DNA from: Pseudomonadota bacterium
GTDB lineage: Bacteria > Pseudomonadota > Gammaproteobacteria > Burkholderiales > Burkholderiaceae_B
NCBI GenBank assembly: GCA_023388835.1
Contig: JAEWFK010000054.1
Coordinates: 1-37,135 of the forward strand
Direction of reading: 5' to 3'
DNA length: 37,135 bases
A program made the translations under genes and the position numbers. The notes below the pieces were generated by a model that had not been told where the DNA came from, made no database searches, and saw only the letters and a list, made by a program, of their open reading frames with translations. Shown piece by piece: positions 16,556 to 24,742 of the stretch (the stretch's first letter is position 1; each line of letters opens with the position of its first letter).

Positions 16556-17431
16556 ATGTCCGTCCTCGCCGCCCGCCTTCTGCAAATCCGTGGAAACCGT
16601 GACGATCATCTCGGCATTGCCTTGTTGATCTCCATCGCGGTGCATGCGGTGCTGCTTGCCGTGCACTTCACTGATCCGCCCGCCGCGCCTCCGCGAGAGA
16701 CCACACTGGAAATCACGCTGCTGAATATCCGGGCGGACACGCCGGTCGTGCGTCCCCAGGTGCTCGCGCAGCACGACTTCAGCGGAGGAGGCGAATCGGC
16801 AGCGGGTGTGGCTTCGACCCCGTTGCCCGTCACCGCGGCCGGTACGCCGGACCAAGTCGTCCTGGCTGCCATGCTCCAGCGTCAGAAGGAGCTGGAAGCC
16901 GAGCAGGAGCGCCTGTTCACCCTGCTGCAGGCGCGAAGTTCTTCGCCCGCCGCGGGCGAAATTCCACAGCCGGCTGAAGAGCCCGCCGAGACGGGAGAAG
17001 ACGAGCTTCATCAAGAAAGCGTGATCGTCAATGCGCAGATCGCAGCCATCAGGGAACGAATCGAACGCTACAACGCCAGGCCGCGGCGACAGTTCGTGGG
17101 CCCGTCTGCGGCCTCGGCGCCGCAGGCCCGGTATGTGGAAACCTGGCGGCAGAAGATCGAGCTGCTGGGAACCGAGCATTATCCGCCGGAAGCCCGCGGC
17201 AAGATCTATGGCAGTCTGCAGCTGACCGTATACATTCGTCGCGACGGCTCTCTGCAACGGGTGGAAATCGACCGGCCGGCCGAGCACCCCGTGCTGAACC
17301 AGGCCGCGTTGCGCATTATTCAGCTCGCGGCCCCCTTCCCGCCCTTGCCTCCGGAAATTGCACAGGACACTGACATTCTAGCGATCACGCGGACCTGGCA
17401 CTTCACCCATGAGCAGCTCGAAACGCGCTGA
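16556..17431 (+). CDS. TonB-family energy-transducing protein (TonB C-terminal domain)
   Basis: A 291-residue protein anchored in the inner membrane by one helix (about 20-40, HLGIALLISIAVHAVLLAVHF). A Pro-poor periplasmic linker with a coiled-coil-like Gln/Glu-rich stretch (about 100-125) follows. The C-terminal domain (about 195-291) reads YPPEARGKIYGSLQLTVYI, RDGSLQRVEI and AALRIIQLAAPFPPLP, the TonB C-terminal fold. Classic Pro-Lys/Glu repeats are weak and no exbB/exbD genes are near, so this may be an accessory TonB-like protein rather than the main iron-uptake TonB. GGTGA precedes the start. Confidence 0.87.
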   Translation: MSVLAARLLQIRGNRDDHLGIALLISIAVHAVLLAVHFTDPPAAPPRETTLEITLLNIRADTPVVRPQVLAQHDFSGGGESAAGVASTPLPVTAAGTPDQVVLAAMLQRQKELEAEQERLFTLLQARSSSPAAGEIPQPAEEPAETGEDELHQESVIVNAQIAAIRERIERYNARPRRQFVGPSAASAPQARYVETWRQKIELLGTEHYPPEARGKIYGSLQLTVYIRRDGSLQRVEIDRPAEHPVLNQAALRIIQLAAPFPPLPPEIAQDTDILAITRTWHFTHEQLETR

Positions 17432-17464
17432 CCATGACACTCACCCCATCCACAACTTGAGCTT

Positions 17465-18316
17465 ATGACAGGACTCGCCAAACTCCGGTATGCCGTCGTC
17501 GGGAACCCCGTTGAACATAGCCGGTCGCCCGGTATCCACCAGGCTTTTGCGCGGCAATGCGGCATCGAGCTGGCGTACGAGCGGCTGTTGGCGCCCCTGG
17601 ATGCCTTTCCCGCCACGGTCCATGATTTTTTCTCTCTGGGAGGGCGCGGACTGAACGTGACGGTGCCTTTCAAGGAAGAGGCCCACGCGCTCGCTCATGC
17701 GGCGCTCAGCCGCCGCGCGGAGCTCGCCGGCGCGGTCAACACCTTGTGGATGGAGCAGGGCCGCCTGCATGGCTGCAATACAGACGGTGTCGGCCTGATT
17801 GCCGACCTGCAGCGCCTGGACCACGACCCTGCAGGGCGGCGCGTGCTACTGGTCGGCGCGGGCGGCGCCGCACGGGGCGTGTTGCTGCCCTTGCTGGAAG
17901 CAGGCTGCACCGAGCTGCGGATCGTGAACCGCAGCGCTGAACGGGCCACTGCCCTGCATGCGGAAATCGCTGCGCGGCTGCCGCAACACAGCGGTCGCCT
18001 TTCTTCCGGCCCACTGGCGGATGCGGGAAGCCGATGGGACATTGTGATCAATGCAACATCGGGCGGCCTGTCAGGGGAGGCGCCCGCCTTGCCGGACCAT
18101 CTTTATGCCGACGCCGCGCTTGCCTACGATATGGTCTACGCCAGCCGGCCCACGCCCTTCATGGAGCAGGCTGCCCGGGACGGCGCGGCACAATGCGCCG
18201 ACGGACTCGGCATGCTGGTTGGCCAGGCGGCCGCGAGCTTCGAGATCTGGCATGGCGTACGGCCGGAAACCGTAGCGGTCCTGGCCGCGTTGCGCCATGG
18301 CTTGTGCGCCGCCTGA
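17465..18316 (+). CDS. aroE: Shikimate dehydrogenase (NADP+)
   Basis: Reduces 3-dehydroshikimate to shikimate. It has 283 residues, the family length. The shikimate-binding NPVEHSRSPGIHQ segment is near residue 14, the catalytic Lys is in NVTVPFKEEA, the NADP loop is GAGGAARGVLLPLL, INATSGGLSGE lies in the linker, and the closing helix has GLGMLVGQAAASFEIW. It is 33 nt after the TonB-like gene and 9 nt before mtgA, so it is probably part of one transcript. Confidence 0.97.
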   Translation: MTGLAKLRYAVVGNPVEHSRSPGIHQAFARQCGIELAYERLLAPLDAFPATVHDFFSLGGRGLNVTVPFKEEAHALAHAALSRRAELAGAVNTLWMEQGRLHGCNTDGVGLIADLQRLDHDPAGRRVLLVGAGGAARGVLLPLLEAGCTELRIVNRSAERATALHAEIAARLPQHSGRLSSGPLADAGSRWDIVINATSGGLSGEAPALPDHLYADAALAYDMVYASRPTPFMEQAARDGAAQCADGLGMLVGQAAASFEIWHGVRPETVAVLAALRHGLCAA

Positions 18317-18325
18317 CGGAACAGC

Positions 18326-19030
18326 ATGTGGATACTGCGATTCTTAAAAGTGTTCTTGCTGGCCAGCGCTGCCCTGGTGCTTCTCTACCAAGTCGGTATT
18401 TTCATTTTGGTGCTTTGGTATGGGTTCTACAACCCTTCAAGCACAGCCATCATGCAGCAAACCCTGAGGGAGTTGCGGCGGGAAAACCCCGATGCGCAAC
18501 TGCGACACGAATGGGTGCCCTACGATCGCATCAGCACCAACCTGAAACGAGCGGTCGTGGCTTCCGAAGACTCAAACTTTGTCAACCACCCCGGCGTCGA
18601 GTGGGAGGACATCATGCGGGCATGGGAGTACAACCGCAAGCAGGCCGCGCGCGGCAGCAAGGCCATGCGCGGCGGCTCCACCATTAGTCAGCAATTGGCG
18701 AAAAACCTTTTCCTGTCGAACTCGCGCAGCTACATTCGCAAGGGACAAGAGCTCATCATCACCTACATGATCGAGCTCACCATGAGCAAGGAGCGCATTC
18801 TGGAGCTCTATTTGAACGTCGCGCAATGGGGGACGAACGTCTTCGGCGCGCAGGCGGCCGCGCGACATCACTTCAAACGCGACGCGGCGTCACTGGGTCC
18901 GAGCCAGTCGGCCCAGATGGCCTCCATGCTGCCTCGCCCGGCCTTTTATGACGTTAACGGCGTCACGCGCTATTTGAAGTCGCGCACGGCCACCATCCAG
19001 CAGCGCATGCGGCTGGTTCGGGTGCCCTGA
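18326..19030 (+). CDS. mtgA: Monofunctional peptidoglycan glycosyltransferase
   Basis: Polymerises lipid II into glycan strands at the inner membrane. The protein has 234 residues, with one N-terminal membrane helix (about 8-32) and then a GT51 domain carrying the catalytic Glu motif ASEDSNFVNHPGVEW, the GGSTISQQLAKNLFLS signature and the second Glu in MSKERILELYLNVAQWG. No transpeptidase domain follows, which separates it from class A PBPs. GGAA lies before the start, 9 nt from aroE. Confidence 0.97.
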   Translation: MWILRFLKVFLLASAALVLLYQVGIFILVLWYGFYNPSSTAIMQQTLRELRRENPDAQLRHEWVPYDRISTNLKRAVVASEDSNFVNHPGVEWEDIMRAWEYNRKQAARGSKAMRGGSTISQQLAKNLFLSNSRSYIRKGQELIITYMIELTMSKERILELYLNVAQWGTNVFGAQAAARHHFKRDAASLGPSQSAQMASMLPRPAFYDVNGVTRYLKSRTATIQQRMRLVRVP

Positions 19031-19109
19031 GCCTTGTCGCCTCATACGGATTCCCGCAGGGGTCTCGATTTGTCGGCCCCGAGCATTTCTGATAGTTTTC
19101 GAGAGTTTC

Positions 19110-19128
19110 CCCGGAGCGGTTCTCCGGG
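19110..19128 (+). promoter_or_regulatory. Hairpin in the isochorismate synthase leader
   Basis: CCCGGAG, loop CGGTT, CTCCGGG: a perfect 7-bp stem 34 nt before the start codon. An AATGAT-containing segment (19127-19145) matches about 11 of 19 bases of the E. coli Fur consensus, mostly in one half. Neither is decisive. Confidence 0.3.
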
Positions 19129-19162
19129 TAATGATTCAACCCATCAAAAGAAGGAACGCATC

Positions 19163-20395
19163 ATGTCGAGCCAAGCGGGCGAAACGCCCCGGGCACCCGC
19201 CCACGCCCAGTCCCAACTTACGGATGAAGGGACGCTCCCGGCGAGCATCGACAAATGGCTGCTCGACGATTTCATGGTCGGAGACGTCTTTTTCGCTTCG
19301 CCGCTCCTGCAGCACCGCGCCTGGGGCGCGGACGGTGTGCTGTCCAGCCACGAGCCGGCAACCGGTGCAGCGGTCGCCGCCCTGTTCGAAAAGGCCCGCG
19401 ACCGCGGTATTGAGGGCCCCGTGATGTTCGGACTCGTGCCGTTCGACAGCAGCCGACCAGCCAGCCTGGGCATCCCATTCAAGCGCGCCGAAGCGGCGAC
19501 TCCCTCGCACAAAGCGCAGGCACGCGGCGCAGGGGATCGCCCCGCCATCGTCGAGCGCACGCCGGTCCCCGCGCCCGAAGTCTACGGAGACATGGTACGC
19601 AGTGCCCTGGATGTATTCGCGCAGGGCGATGTAAAGAAAATCGTGCTTTCGCGCGCCATGGACGTCACGCTCGATCGCCCGCTGGATTACGGCCATGTGC
19701 TTCCCGACCTGCTTGCGCGCAATGCCCAGGGCTATACCTTCGCCGTTCCTGATTGGAGTAAAGCGGGGGACGCACCCGCGGCCGGCGTCATGGTCGGTGC
19801 CAGCCCCGAACTCCTGGTCAGGCGGGAAGGTGATCGGATCTTCGTGAACCCGCTCGCCGGCTCCATCGGCCGGCATGCTGATCCCGAAATCGACGAATCG
19901 CGCCGGGCAGGCCTTGCGATTTCCGAAAAGGACCTGCGTGAACACAGCTATGTCGTCTCGGATATCGTGCGCATCCTGCAGGAGCATTGCGACGATCTCG
20001 ACGTGCCTTCCGGCCCCTCGGTGATCGGGACGGACGCGTTGTGGCACCTGTCCACTTTCATTACGGGGCGGCTGCGCGACCCCGCCACTTCCGCGCTCGA
20101 GCTCGCCTGTGCCTTACACCCGACGCCCGCCATCTGCGGCTACCCCACTGCGGGAGCGTTTGAGCAGATCAAGCGGCTGGAGCGTTTCGACCGGAATTAC
20201 TTTGCGGGCCTGGTCGGTTGGCAGCGAGAGGACGGCGACGGGGAATGGGCTCTGACGCTGCGTTGCGCACACCATGACGGCGATGCACGCTTGCGGCTCT
20301 ATGCAGGAGCCGGCACGGTGGCCGGCTCGGATCCGCAAAGCGAAATTACCGAGACCGCCACCAAGATGGAAACCTTCATGCGGGCGATCGCCTGA
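19163..20395 (+). CDS. Isochorismate synthase (EntC/DhbC/MenF-like chorismate-binding enzyme)
   Basis: A 410-residue MST-family enzyme expected to convert chorismate to isochorismate, the first step to 2,3-dihydroxybenzoate or salicylate siderophores or to menaquinone. The start at 19163 has AAGGAA upstream. Motifs run in order: IVLSRAMDV, GASPELLVRREG, NPLAGSIGR, SEKDLREHSYVVSDIV, LHPTPAICGYPTAGAF, FDRNYFAGLVGW and GAGTVAGSDPQSEITET. The HPTPA..G pattern and the overall length favour EntC/DhbC over anthranilate synthase. No entA/entB/dhb, pchB or men genes flank it: mtgA is upstream and a minus-strand Bug gene follows. It is therefore an isolated copy. Confidence 0.88.
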   Translation: MSSQAGETPRAPAHAQSQLTDEGTLPASIDKWLLDDFMVGDVFFASPLLQHRAWGADGVLSSHEPATGAAVAALFEKARDRGIEGPVMFGLVPFDSSRPASLGIPFKRAEAATPSHKAQARGAGDRPAIVERTPVPAPEVYGDMVRSALDVFAQGDVKKIVLSRAMDVTLDRPLDYGHVLPDLLARNAQGYTFAVPDWSKAGDAPAAGVMVGASPELLVRREGDRIFVNPLAGSIGRHADPEIDESRRAGLAISEKDLREHSYVVSDIVRILQEHCDDLDVPSGPSVIGTDALWHLSTFITGRLRDPATSALELACALHPTPAICGYPTAGAFEQIKRLERFDRNYFAGLVGWQREDGDGEWALTLRCAHHDGDARLRLYAGAGTVAGSDPQSEITETATKMETFMRAIA

Positions 20396-20416
20396 GGCCG
20401 CCCGCTACGCCCGACC

Positions 20417-21391
20417 TCAGTTCACACTGAGGTTGAGGCGCTTGATGAGCGGCGACCAGCGCTGCAGCTCATCATCCATATATTGGCCAAAGGCTTCGGG
20501 CGTGCCGCCGGCAGGCTCCATGAACATGGCGTTCAGGCGTTCGCCGACTTCCGGGCTGTTCAGCGCGGTCACGATGGCGTCCGCCAGTTTCTTCTGCACG
20601 TCTCCGGGAATACCGGCCGGAGCGACGAAGCCAATCCAGCCCGAGCCCTCGATACCCGGGTAGCCCAGTTCAGCCACCGTCGGCAGCTCCGGCAAAAAGC
20701 TCAGCCGTTCGCCCGATACCGCCGCCAGGGGACGCAGCCTGCCGTCCTTGATGAGCGGCATGACGGCAATGGGCGGCAGCGCCGCGAAATTGGTGTCGCC
20801 AGCGATCAGCGATGTGACGGCTGCGGGCGACGATGGGTACGGAACATGTTGTGCCTTGCCGCCGGTACGCTCCAGCAAGAGTTCCACCGCCAGATGCGAT
20901 ACCGTGCCAGCGCCTGTGGAAGGGAAGTTGTAAGGCTTGTCGCCCGACTTCATTGCGCCGATCAGATCCTCGAAGGACTTGAATGGCGAATCGGCCGCCA
21001 CAACCAGCACGTTGTGCTGATGCACGCCCAGCGTCAGAGGCACGAGATCTTTCTTGGGATCGTAAGGCAGGTCGCTATAAAGAATCGTATTGTTCACCAT
21101 GGGGCCGGTAATGGAGACGCCAAAGGTGTAGCCGTCTGCCGGAGCCTTGGCGATGACATTGGTTCCCAAATTGCCGCTCGCCCCGGGGCGGTTCTGCACC
21201 ACGATGGTCTGGCCCAGTGTCTTGCCGGCATGCTCGGCCACGGCGCGCGCCATGGAATCGGGGCTCGAACCCGGTCCGAAGGGCACAATCAGCGTGAGCG
21301 CCTTGCTGGGCCACACGTCGGCCGCGAGCGCGGCGGGAATGAGAGAAGCGAAGGTCAGCGCCGCCAGACCGGCACGAATGAGTTTGCGCAT
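20417..21391 (-). CDS. Bug-family (tripartite tricarboxylate) periplasmic binding protein
   Basis: A 324-residue solute-binding protein of the Bug/TctC family. A Sec signal peptide (cleavage likely after ALA, residue 23) is followed by WPSKALTLIVPFGPGSSPDSMAR and VVQNRPGASGNLGTNV, the family's two ligand-pocket loops, and by KAPADGYTFGV. Ligands are typically carboxylates, but most Bug proteins are uncharacterised. No TctA/TctB membrane genes are near. AGGAA precedes the start. A 7-bp stem (20415-20432) overlaps its stop codon. Its position between the isochorismate synthase and lptG suggests an inserted accessory gene. Confidence 0.93.
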   Translation of the reverse strand: MRKLIRAGLAALTFASLIPAALAADVWPSKALTLIVPFGPGSSPDSMARAVAEHAGKTLGQTIVVQNRPGASGNLGTNVIAKAPADGYTFGVSITGPMVNNTILYSDLPYDPKKDLVPLTLGVHQHNVLVVAADSPFKSFEDLIGAMKSGDKPYNFPSTGAGTVSHLAVELLLERTGGKAQHVPYPSSPAAVTSLIAGDTNFAALPPIAVMPLIKDGRLRPLAAVSGERLSFLPELPTVAELGYPGIEGSGWIGFVAPAGIPGDVQKKLADAIVTALNSPEVGERLNAMFMEPAGGTPEAFGQYMDDELQRWSPLIKRLNLSVN

Positions 21392-21433
21392 GGTGATTCC
21401 TGTTCTTTAAGGATGACTCGTGGTCCGCGGGAC

Positions 21434-21469
21434 GCCGCCGGCCGGGACAAAGTGTACCCGAGCGGCGGC
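21434..21469. repeat. Imperfect inverted repeat between the Bug gene and lptG
   Basis: GCCGCC pairs with GGCGGC and CGGG with CCCG, separated by a symmetric 3x3 internal loop, around a 10-nt loop. It lies in the 170-nt divergent region 21392-21561, which shows no other clear feature except weak AT-rich -10-like sequences near 21525-21540. Confidence 0.45.
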
Positions 21470-21561
21470 ACAAGGACGCAGCGGCCGCTTCTACCGCACT
21501 GCGGCAAACTCGGCGAGAATGTTAACCTTCCATATTCGGCATTTCGAGCCTTGCCCGACCC

Positions 21562-22737
21562 ATGCGTACGACCCGTCGCTATCTTGCCAAAGAGATCTAT
21601 CGATCGAGTTCCGTCGTGCTCGTCGCCCTGCTGGGCCTGTTCACCTTCTTTGCCCTCATAGAAGAACTCGACAAGGTCGGCACTCGGTTCACATTGCTGA
21701 ACCTCTTCTACATGCAGGCGCTGGCCCTGCCCACTTATCTGTACGATCTTCTGCCCATCGGCGTGCTGATCGGCGCCGTGCTCGCGCTCGCAGGGCTGGC
21801 TCAACGCAACGAGCTGGTGATTCTGCGTGTATCGGGCGTAAGCGGCTTCAAGTTGTTGGCGATGCTGTGGCTGGTGACCATCCCCTGGGTGGTCGGAGCC
21901 TTCGTTCTTTCCGAAGTCATCACCCCTGCCGCCGAGCTCAAGGCCAGCGACGTCAGTCTGCGGCTCCTTGGCCGTGCCGAAGGCGGCCGTATGAGTAGCG
22001 GTTACTGGTTCAAGGAAGCGGACACTGAAGGCGGCACCCGCGTCATCAATATTTCGCAATTGAGTGCCGAAGGCTCCGTATCCGGCATCACGCTGTACGA
22101 ATTCCGTGTCGGGCAGGAGTTGACTTCGATGTCACAAGCCGAGACGGGACGCTTCGCCAATGGTTCGCTGCGTCTGGTCAACGTCACCCGTACCCTCATC
22201 GATACCTCGGCATCCGCCCTGGCCGATGCGCAGAAACCATCCGAACCCACCACGCGCATCGAACACATGCCCGAGCGCGTGCTGCAAACCACACTCACTC
22301 CCGAACGCCTGATCGCCAGGGTTCTGACCCCCGAACGCATGTCGATACTCGATCTTTCCGACTATATCCGTTACCTGGCGGACAACAACCTCCAGACGGA
22401 ACGTCAGGTCGTGGCGCTATGGCGCAAGATCGCCTACCCCTTCACGCTTTTCGTGATGATGACCATTGCAGCCCCCATCGCCTTCATGCAGACCCGCCGC
22501 GGCGGTGTGGGCAGCAAGGTATTCATCGGGATCTTGCTGGGGGTGGGCTTCTTCATGGTGAACCAGCTGGCCCTGAATGTGGGCATGCTCAGCAAATGGG
22601 CGCCATGGGTGACGGCGCTGGTGCCGAATCTCGGCGCGCTCGGCTTGGCGTTCGGCGCCTTGCTGCTGATGGAGAACCAGCATGGTGTGCGTCGCTTCGC
22701 CCAGACCCGGCTGCCTTGGAGCAAGACGCTGACATGA
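21562..22737 (+). CDS. lptG: LPS export ABC transporter permease LptG
   Basis: An inner-membrane permease of the LptB2FG complex that extracts LPS and feeds it to the LptC-A-D bridge. It has 391 residues and belongs to the YjgP/YjgQ family. Three N-terminal helices (about 15-35, 55-80, 100-125) are followed by a periplasmic beta-jellyroll (about 130-265) and three C-terminal helices (about 285-375). FFALIEELDKVG and YDLLPIGVLIGAVLALAGLAQRNE are LptG-like. The partner lptF is not next to it. The last 4 nt overlap apaH (ATGA). Confidence 0.92.
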   Translation: MRTTRRYLAKEIYRSSSVVLVALLGLFTFFALIEELDKVGTRFTLLNLFYMQALALPTYLYDLLPIGVLIGAVLALAGLAQRNELVILRVSGVSGFKLLAMLWLVTIPWVVGAFVLSEVITPAAELKASDVSLRLLGRAEGGRMSSGYWFKEADTEGGTRVINISQLSAEGSVSGITLYEFRVGQELTSMSQAETGRFANGSLRLVNVTRTLIDTSASALADAQKPSEPTTRIEHMPERVLQTTLTPERLIARVLTPERMSILDLSDYIRYLADNNLQTERQVVALWRKIAYPFTLFVMMTIAAPIAFMQTRRGGVGSKVFIGILLGVGFFMVNQLALNVGMLSKWAPWVTALVPNLGALGLAFGALLLMENQHGVRRFAQTRLPWSKTLT

Positions 22738-23573
22738 TGACGCAGGATCCCATCTGGATGATCGGTGATCTGCAGGGCTGCAATACCTCACTGGAGCAGC
22801 TGCTGGAGCACCCGGAACTGGCCAATGATCGCCGGGCGCGCTTCTGGTTCGCCGGCGATCTGGTCAATCGCGGTCCGGGCTCCCTTCAGGCGCTACGCGC
22901 CGTCATGTCGCTGGGCGAACGCGCGGTCTGCGTGCTGGGCAATCATGATTTCCATCTGTTGGCGGTCGCCGCAGGCGTGAAGAAACCCGGCAAGTCGGAT
23001 ACCTTTCAAGATGTGCTGGGGGCGCCCGATGCGCAGGGCATCGTGGATTGGCTGCGCCACAGGCCGCTGATGCACCAGGAGTACGGCCATATCCTGGTAC
23101 ATGCGGGAATTCTCGCTCCCTGGAGCGCAAAAAAGGCCCTGGCGCTTGCCAAGGAAGTGGAGTCCGCGCTGCGCGGGCCGCGATGGCAGGTGGCTCTGGA
23201 AAAAATCTACGGCAACGAACCGACATATTGGGACGACGGCCTGGAAGGCGGCCGTCGTCTACGCGTGATCGTGAACGCCATGACGCGGATGCGCATGTGC
23301 AGTCTTGACGGGCGGATGGATTTTTCGCACAAGGACGCGCCCGACCCCCGCGGCGACCTGGTGCCCTGGTTCGATGTGCCGGGCCGCGCCATCGAGGAAG
23401 ACACAGTGGTGTTTGGCCATTGGTCTACGCTGGGCCTGATGATACGGCCGGATGCCATCTGTCTGGATACCGGCTGCGTCTGGGGCCGGCAGCTCACGGC
23501 GCTGCGCTTGCATGACCACAAGCTGGTGCAAGTCAGCTGTCCCCCCTGCCGGACGCCTCAAGCGGCAGAATGA
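22734..23573 (+). CDS. apaH: Symmetrical bis(5'-nucleosyl)-tetraphosphatase
   Basis: Hydrolyses Ap4A to two ADP and also acts on related capped RNAs. The 279 residues carry the metallophosphatase motifs MIGDLQGC (11-15), FAGDLVNRGPGS, VCVLGNHDFHLL, ILVHAGILAPWS and VVFGHWSTLG. Two ATGs (22734 and 22737) are possible; the first overlaps the lptG stop. The C terminus overlaps the convergent plsC end by 16 nt. Confidence 0.96.
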   Translation: MMTQDPIWMIGDLQGCNTSLEQLLEHPELANDRRARFWFAGDLVNRGPGSLQALRAVMSLGERAVCVLGNHDFHLLAVAAGVKKPGKSDTFQDVLGAPDAQGIVDWLRHRPLMHQEYGHILVHAGILAPWSAKKALALAKEVESALRGPRWQVALEKIYGNEPTYWDDGLEGGRRLRVIVNAMTRMRMCSLDGRMDFSHKDAPDPRGDLVPWFDVPGRAIEEDTVVFGHWSTLGLMIRPDAICLDTGCVWGRQLTALRLHDHKLVQVSCPPCRTPQAAE

Positions 23574-24322
23574 GGGCCGTCCGGGTTCACCACCCCGCGA
23601 ATCGCCTGTTCCATCCGCATTGCAACGCCCGCGCGTCCCAGCTGCGCGCATTCCGCAGCGCTTGCCGGAGGACCGAATGTCACTTCGACCACCGTGCCCG
23701 TCGCGGTCAGAAGATGCCAGAGGTTGTGCAATAGGGTCTGCTCACCGACAAATGCATAGCGGGTGCTGCGTTGTCCTCGATGCAGAAACACCAGAGCAAC
23801 GGGCTGTACGTCAACGCCGGCCCGCAGGGCCGGCTCGAACAGGCTGGTATGGAACGGCGCGACGCTCTCGCCAGTGGAGGTCGTGCCTTCGGGAAAGAGC
23901 CCCACCGCGACGCCCAGCGCGAAGCATTTGCTCATTTGATGACCGACCGCCCGCACAGCATGGCGCCGGCCGCGTTCGATGAACAGCGTGCCCGCCCCGG
24001 CGACCAGCCAACCGATCAGCGGCCACTTGCGGATGTCGCTTTTCGCAATGAAGGATACCGCGCGAACACTGTTGATGACGAAGATATCCACCCACGACAC
24101 ATGATTGGCGACCCACAACACGGCGCCTGTGAGCTTGGGTTCGCCGCGGCAACGTATTGTCACGCCGCAGCACGTCATCAGCATGCGCGACCAATTCCGA
24201 ATCGCGCACTGGCGCCACTGCAGGCGCACAACGGGAAACACCACAACGACGGTAAGCAGACCGCCCAGCAACCAGACCACGAGCAGAAGCAGCCTGAAAG
24301 GAAAGAGCAGAAATCCGGCCAC
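23558..24322 (-). CDS. plsC: 1-acyl-sn-glycerol-3-phosphate acyltransferase
   Basis: Acylates lysophosphatidic acid to phosphatidic acid at the inner membrane. The 254-residue protein has an N-terminal hydrophobic helix (about 2-30), the catalytic HX4D motif NHVSWVDIFV, the acyl-acceptor motif FPEGTTSTG, and the conserved VQPVALVF segment. The start is GTG, 6 nt after the ruvX stop, with AAGGA about 11 nt upstream. In a minus-strand run with ruvX, algH and the rubredoxin gene. Confidence 0.94.
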   Translation of the reverse strand: MAGFLLFPFRLLLLVVWLLGGLLTVVVVFPVVRLQWRQCAIRNWSRMLMTCCGVTIRCRGEPKLTGAVLWVANHVSWVDIFVINSVRAVSFIAKSDIRKWPLIGWLVAGAGTLFIERGRRHAVRAVGHQMSKCFALGVAVGLFPEGTTSTGESVAPFHTSLFEPALRAGVDVQPVALVFLHRGQRSTRYAFVGEQTLLHNLWHLLTATGTVVEVTFGPPASAAECAQLGRAGVAMRMEQAIRGVVNPDGPHSAA

Positions 24323-24328
24323 GCTCGA

Positions 24329-24742
24329 CTATGTCCTTTGCGGCTGCGCGGAAAGCGTATCGAAATAACGTTGCAGGATCAGCGCGGCGGCCACCGCGTC
24401 GTCGTCATCGTTATTGCCGAGCATGTCTTGCGCTTCGAGGCTGGTGCCACGCTCATCAACCAGTTCCACGTTCAGCCCGTAGCGGCCATGCAGCTGGTTG
24501 GCGAACCGGCGACAACGCAGCGACGCGTATTGCTCTTCGCCTTCGGTGGTCAGGGGCAGCCCGACGATGAGCCGGTCGGGTTGCCACTCTTCGAGCAGGC
24601 GCCCGATAGCCTGAAAGCGCTGTTCACGCGTGACGGGACGCAGGATTTCCAGCGGCCTGGCATGCTGCGTGAGTGTATTTCCAATGGCCACCCCGATCTT
24701 CTTGAGCCCGTAGTCGAAAGCCAGCAGGGTCTCTTCAGGCAT
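24329..24742 (-). CDS. ruvX: Putative pre-16S rRNA nuclease / Holliday junction resolvase-like YqgF
   Basis: A 137-residue RNase H-fold protein. It trims the 16S rRNA 5' end in E. coli and was first proposed as a Holliday junction resolvase. The start is MPEETLLAFDYGLKKIGVA: FDYG gives the first catalytic Asp, IVGLPLTTEGEE the middle strand, ELVDERGTSLEA the Glu, and DDAVAAALILQRYF the last Asp. Its ATG overlaps the algH stop by 8 nt, so translation is probably coupled. Confidence 0.95.
   Translation of the reverse strand: MPEETLLAFDYGLKKIGVAIGNTLTQHARPLEILRPVTREQRFQAIGRLLEEWQPDRLIVGLPLTTEGEEQYASLRCRRFANQLHGRYGLNVELVDERGTSLEAQDMLGNNDDDDAVAAALILQRYFDTLSAQPQRT

Noticed and set aside
15632..17287. 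551-codon minus-strand open frame across the RNB and TonB-like genes
   Set aside because: Antisense shadow; spans two real genes and shows no domain.
19127..19145. Fur box before the isochorismate synthase gene
   Set aside because: Only one half resembles the consensus (about 11 of 19 positions); too weak to list as a site on its own.
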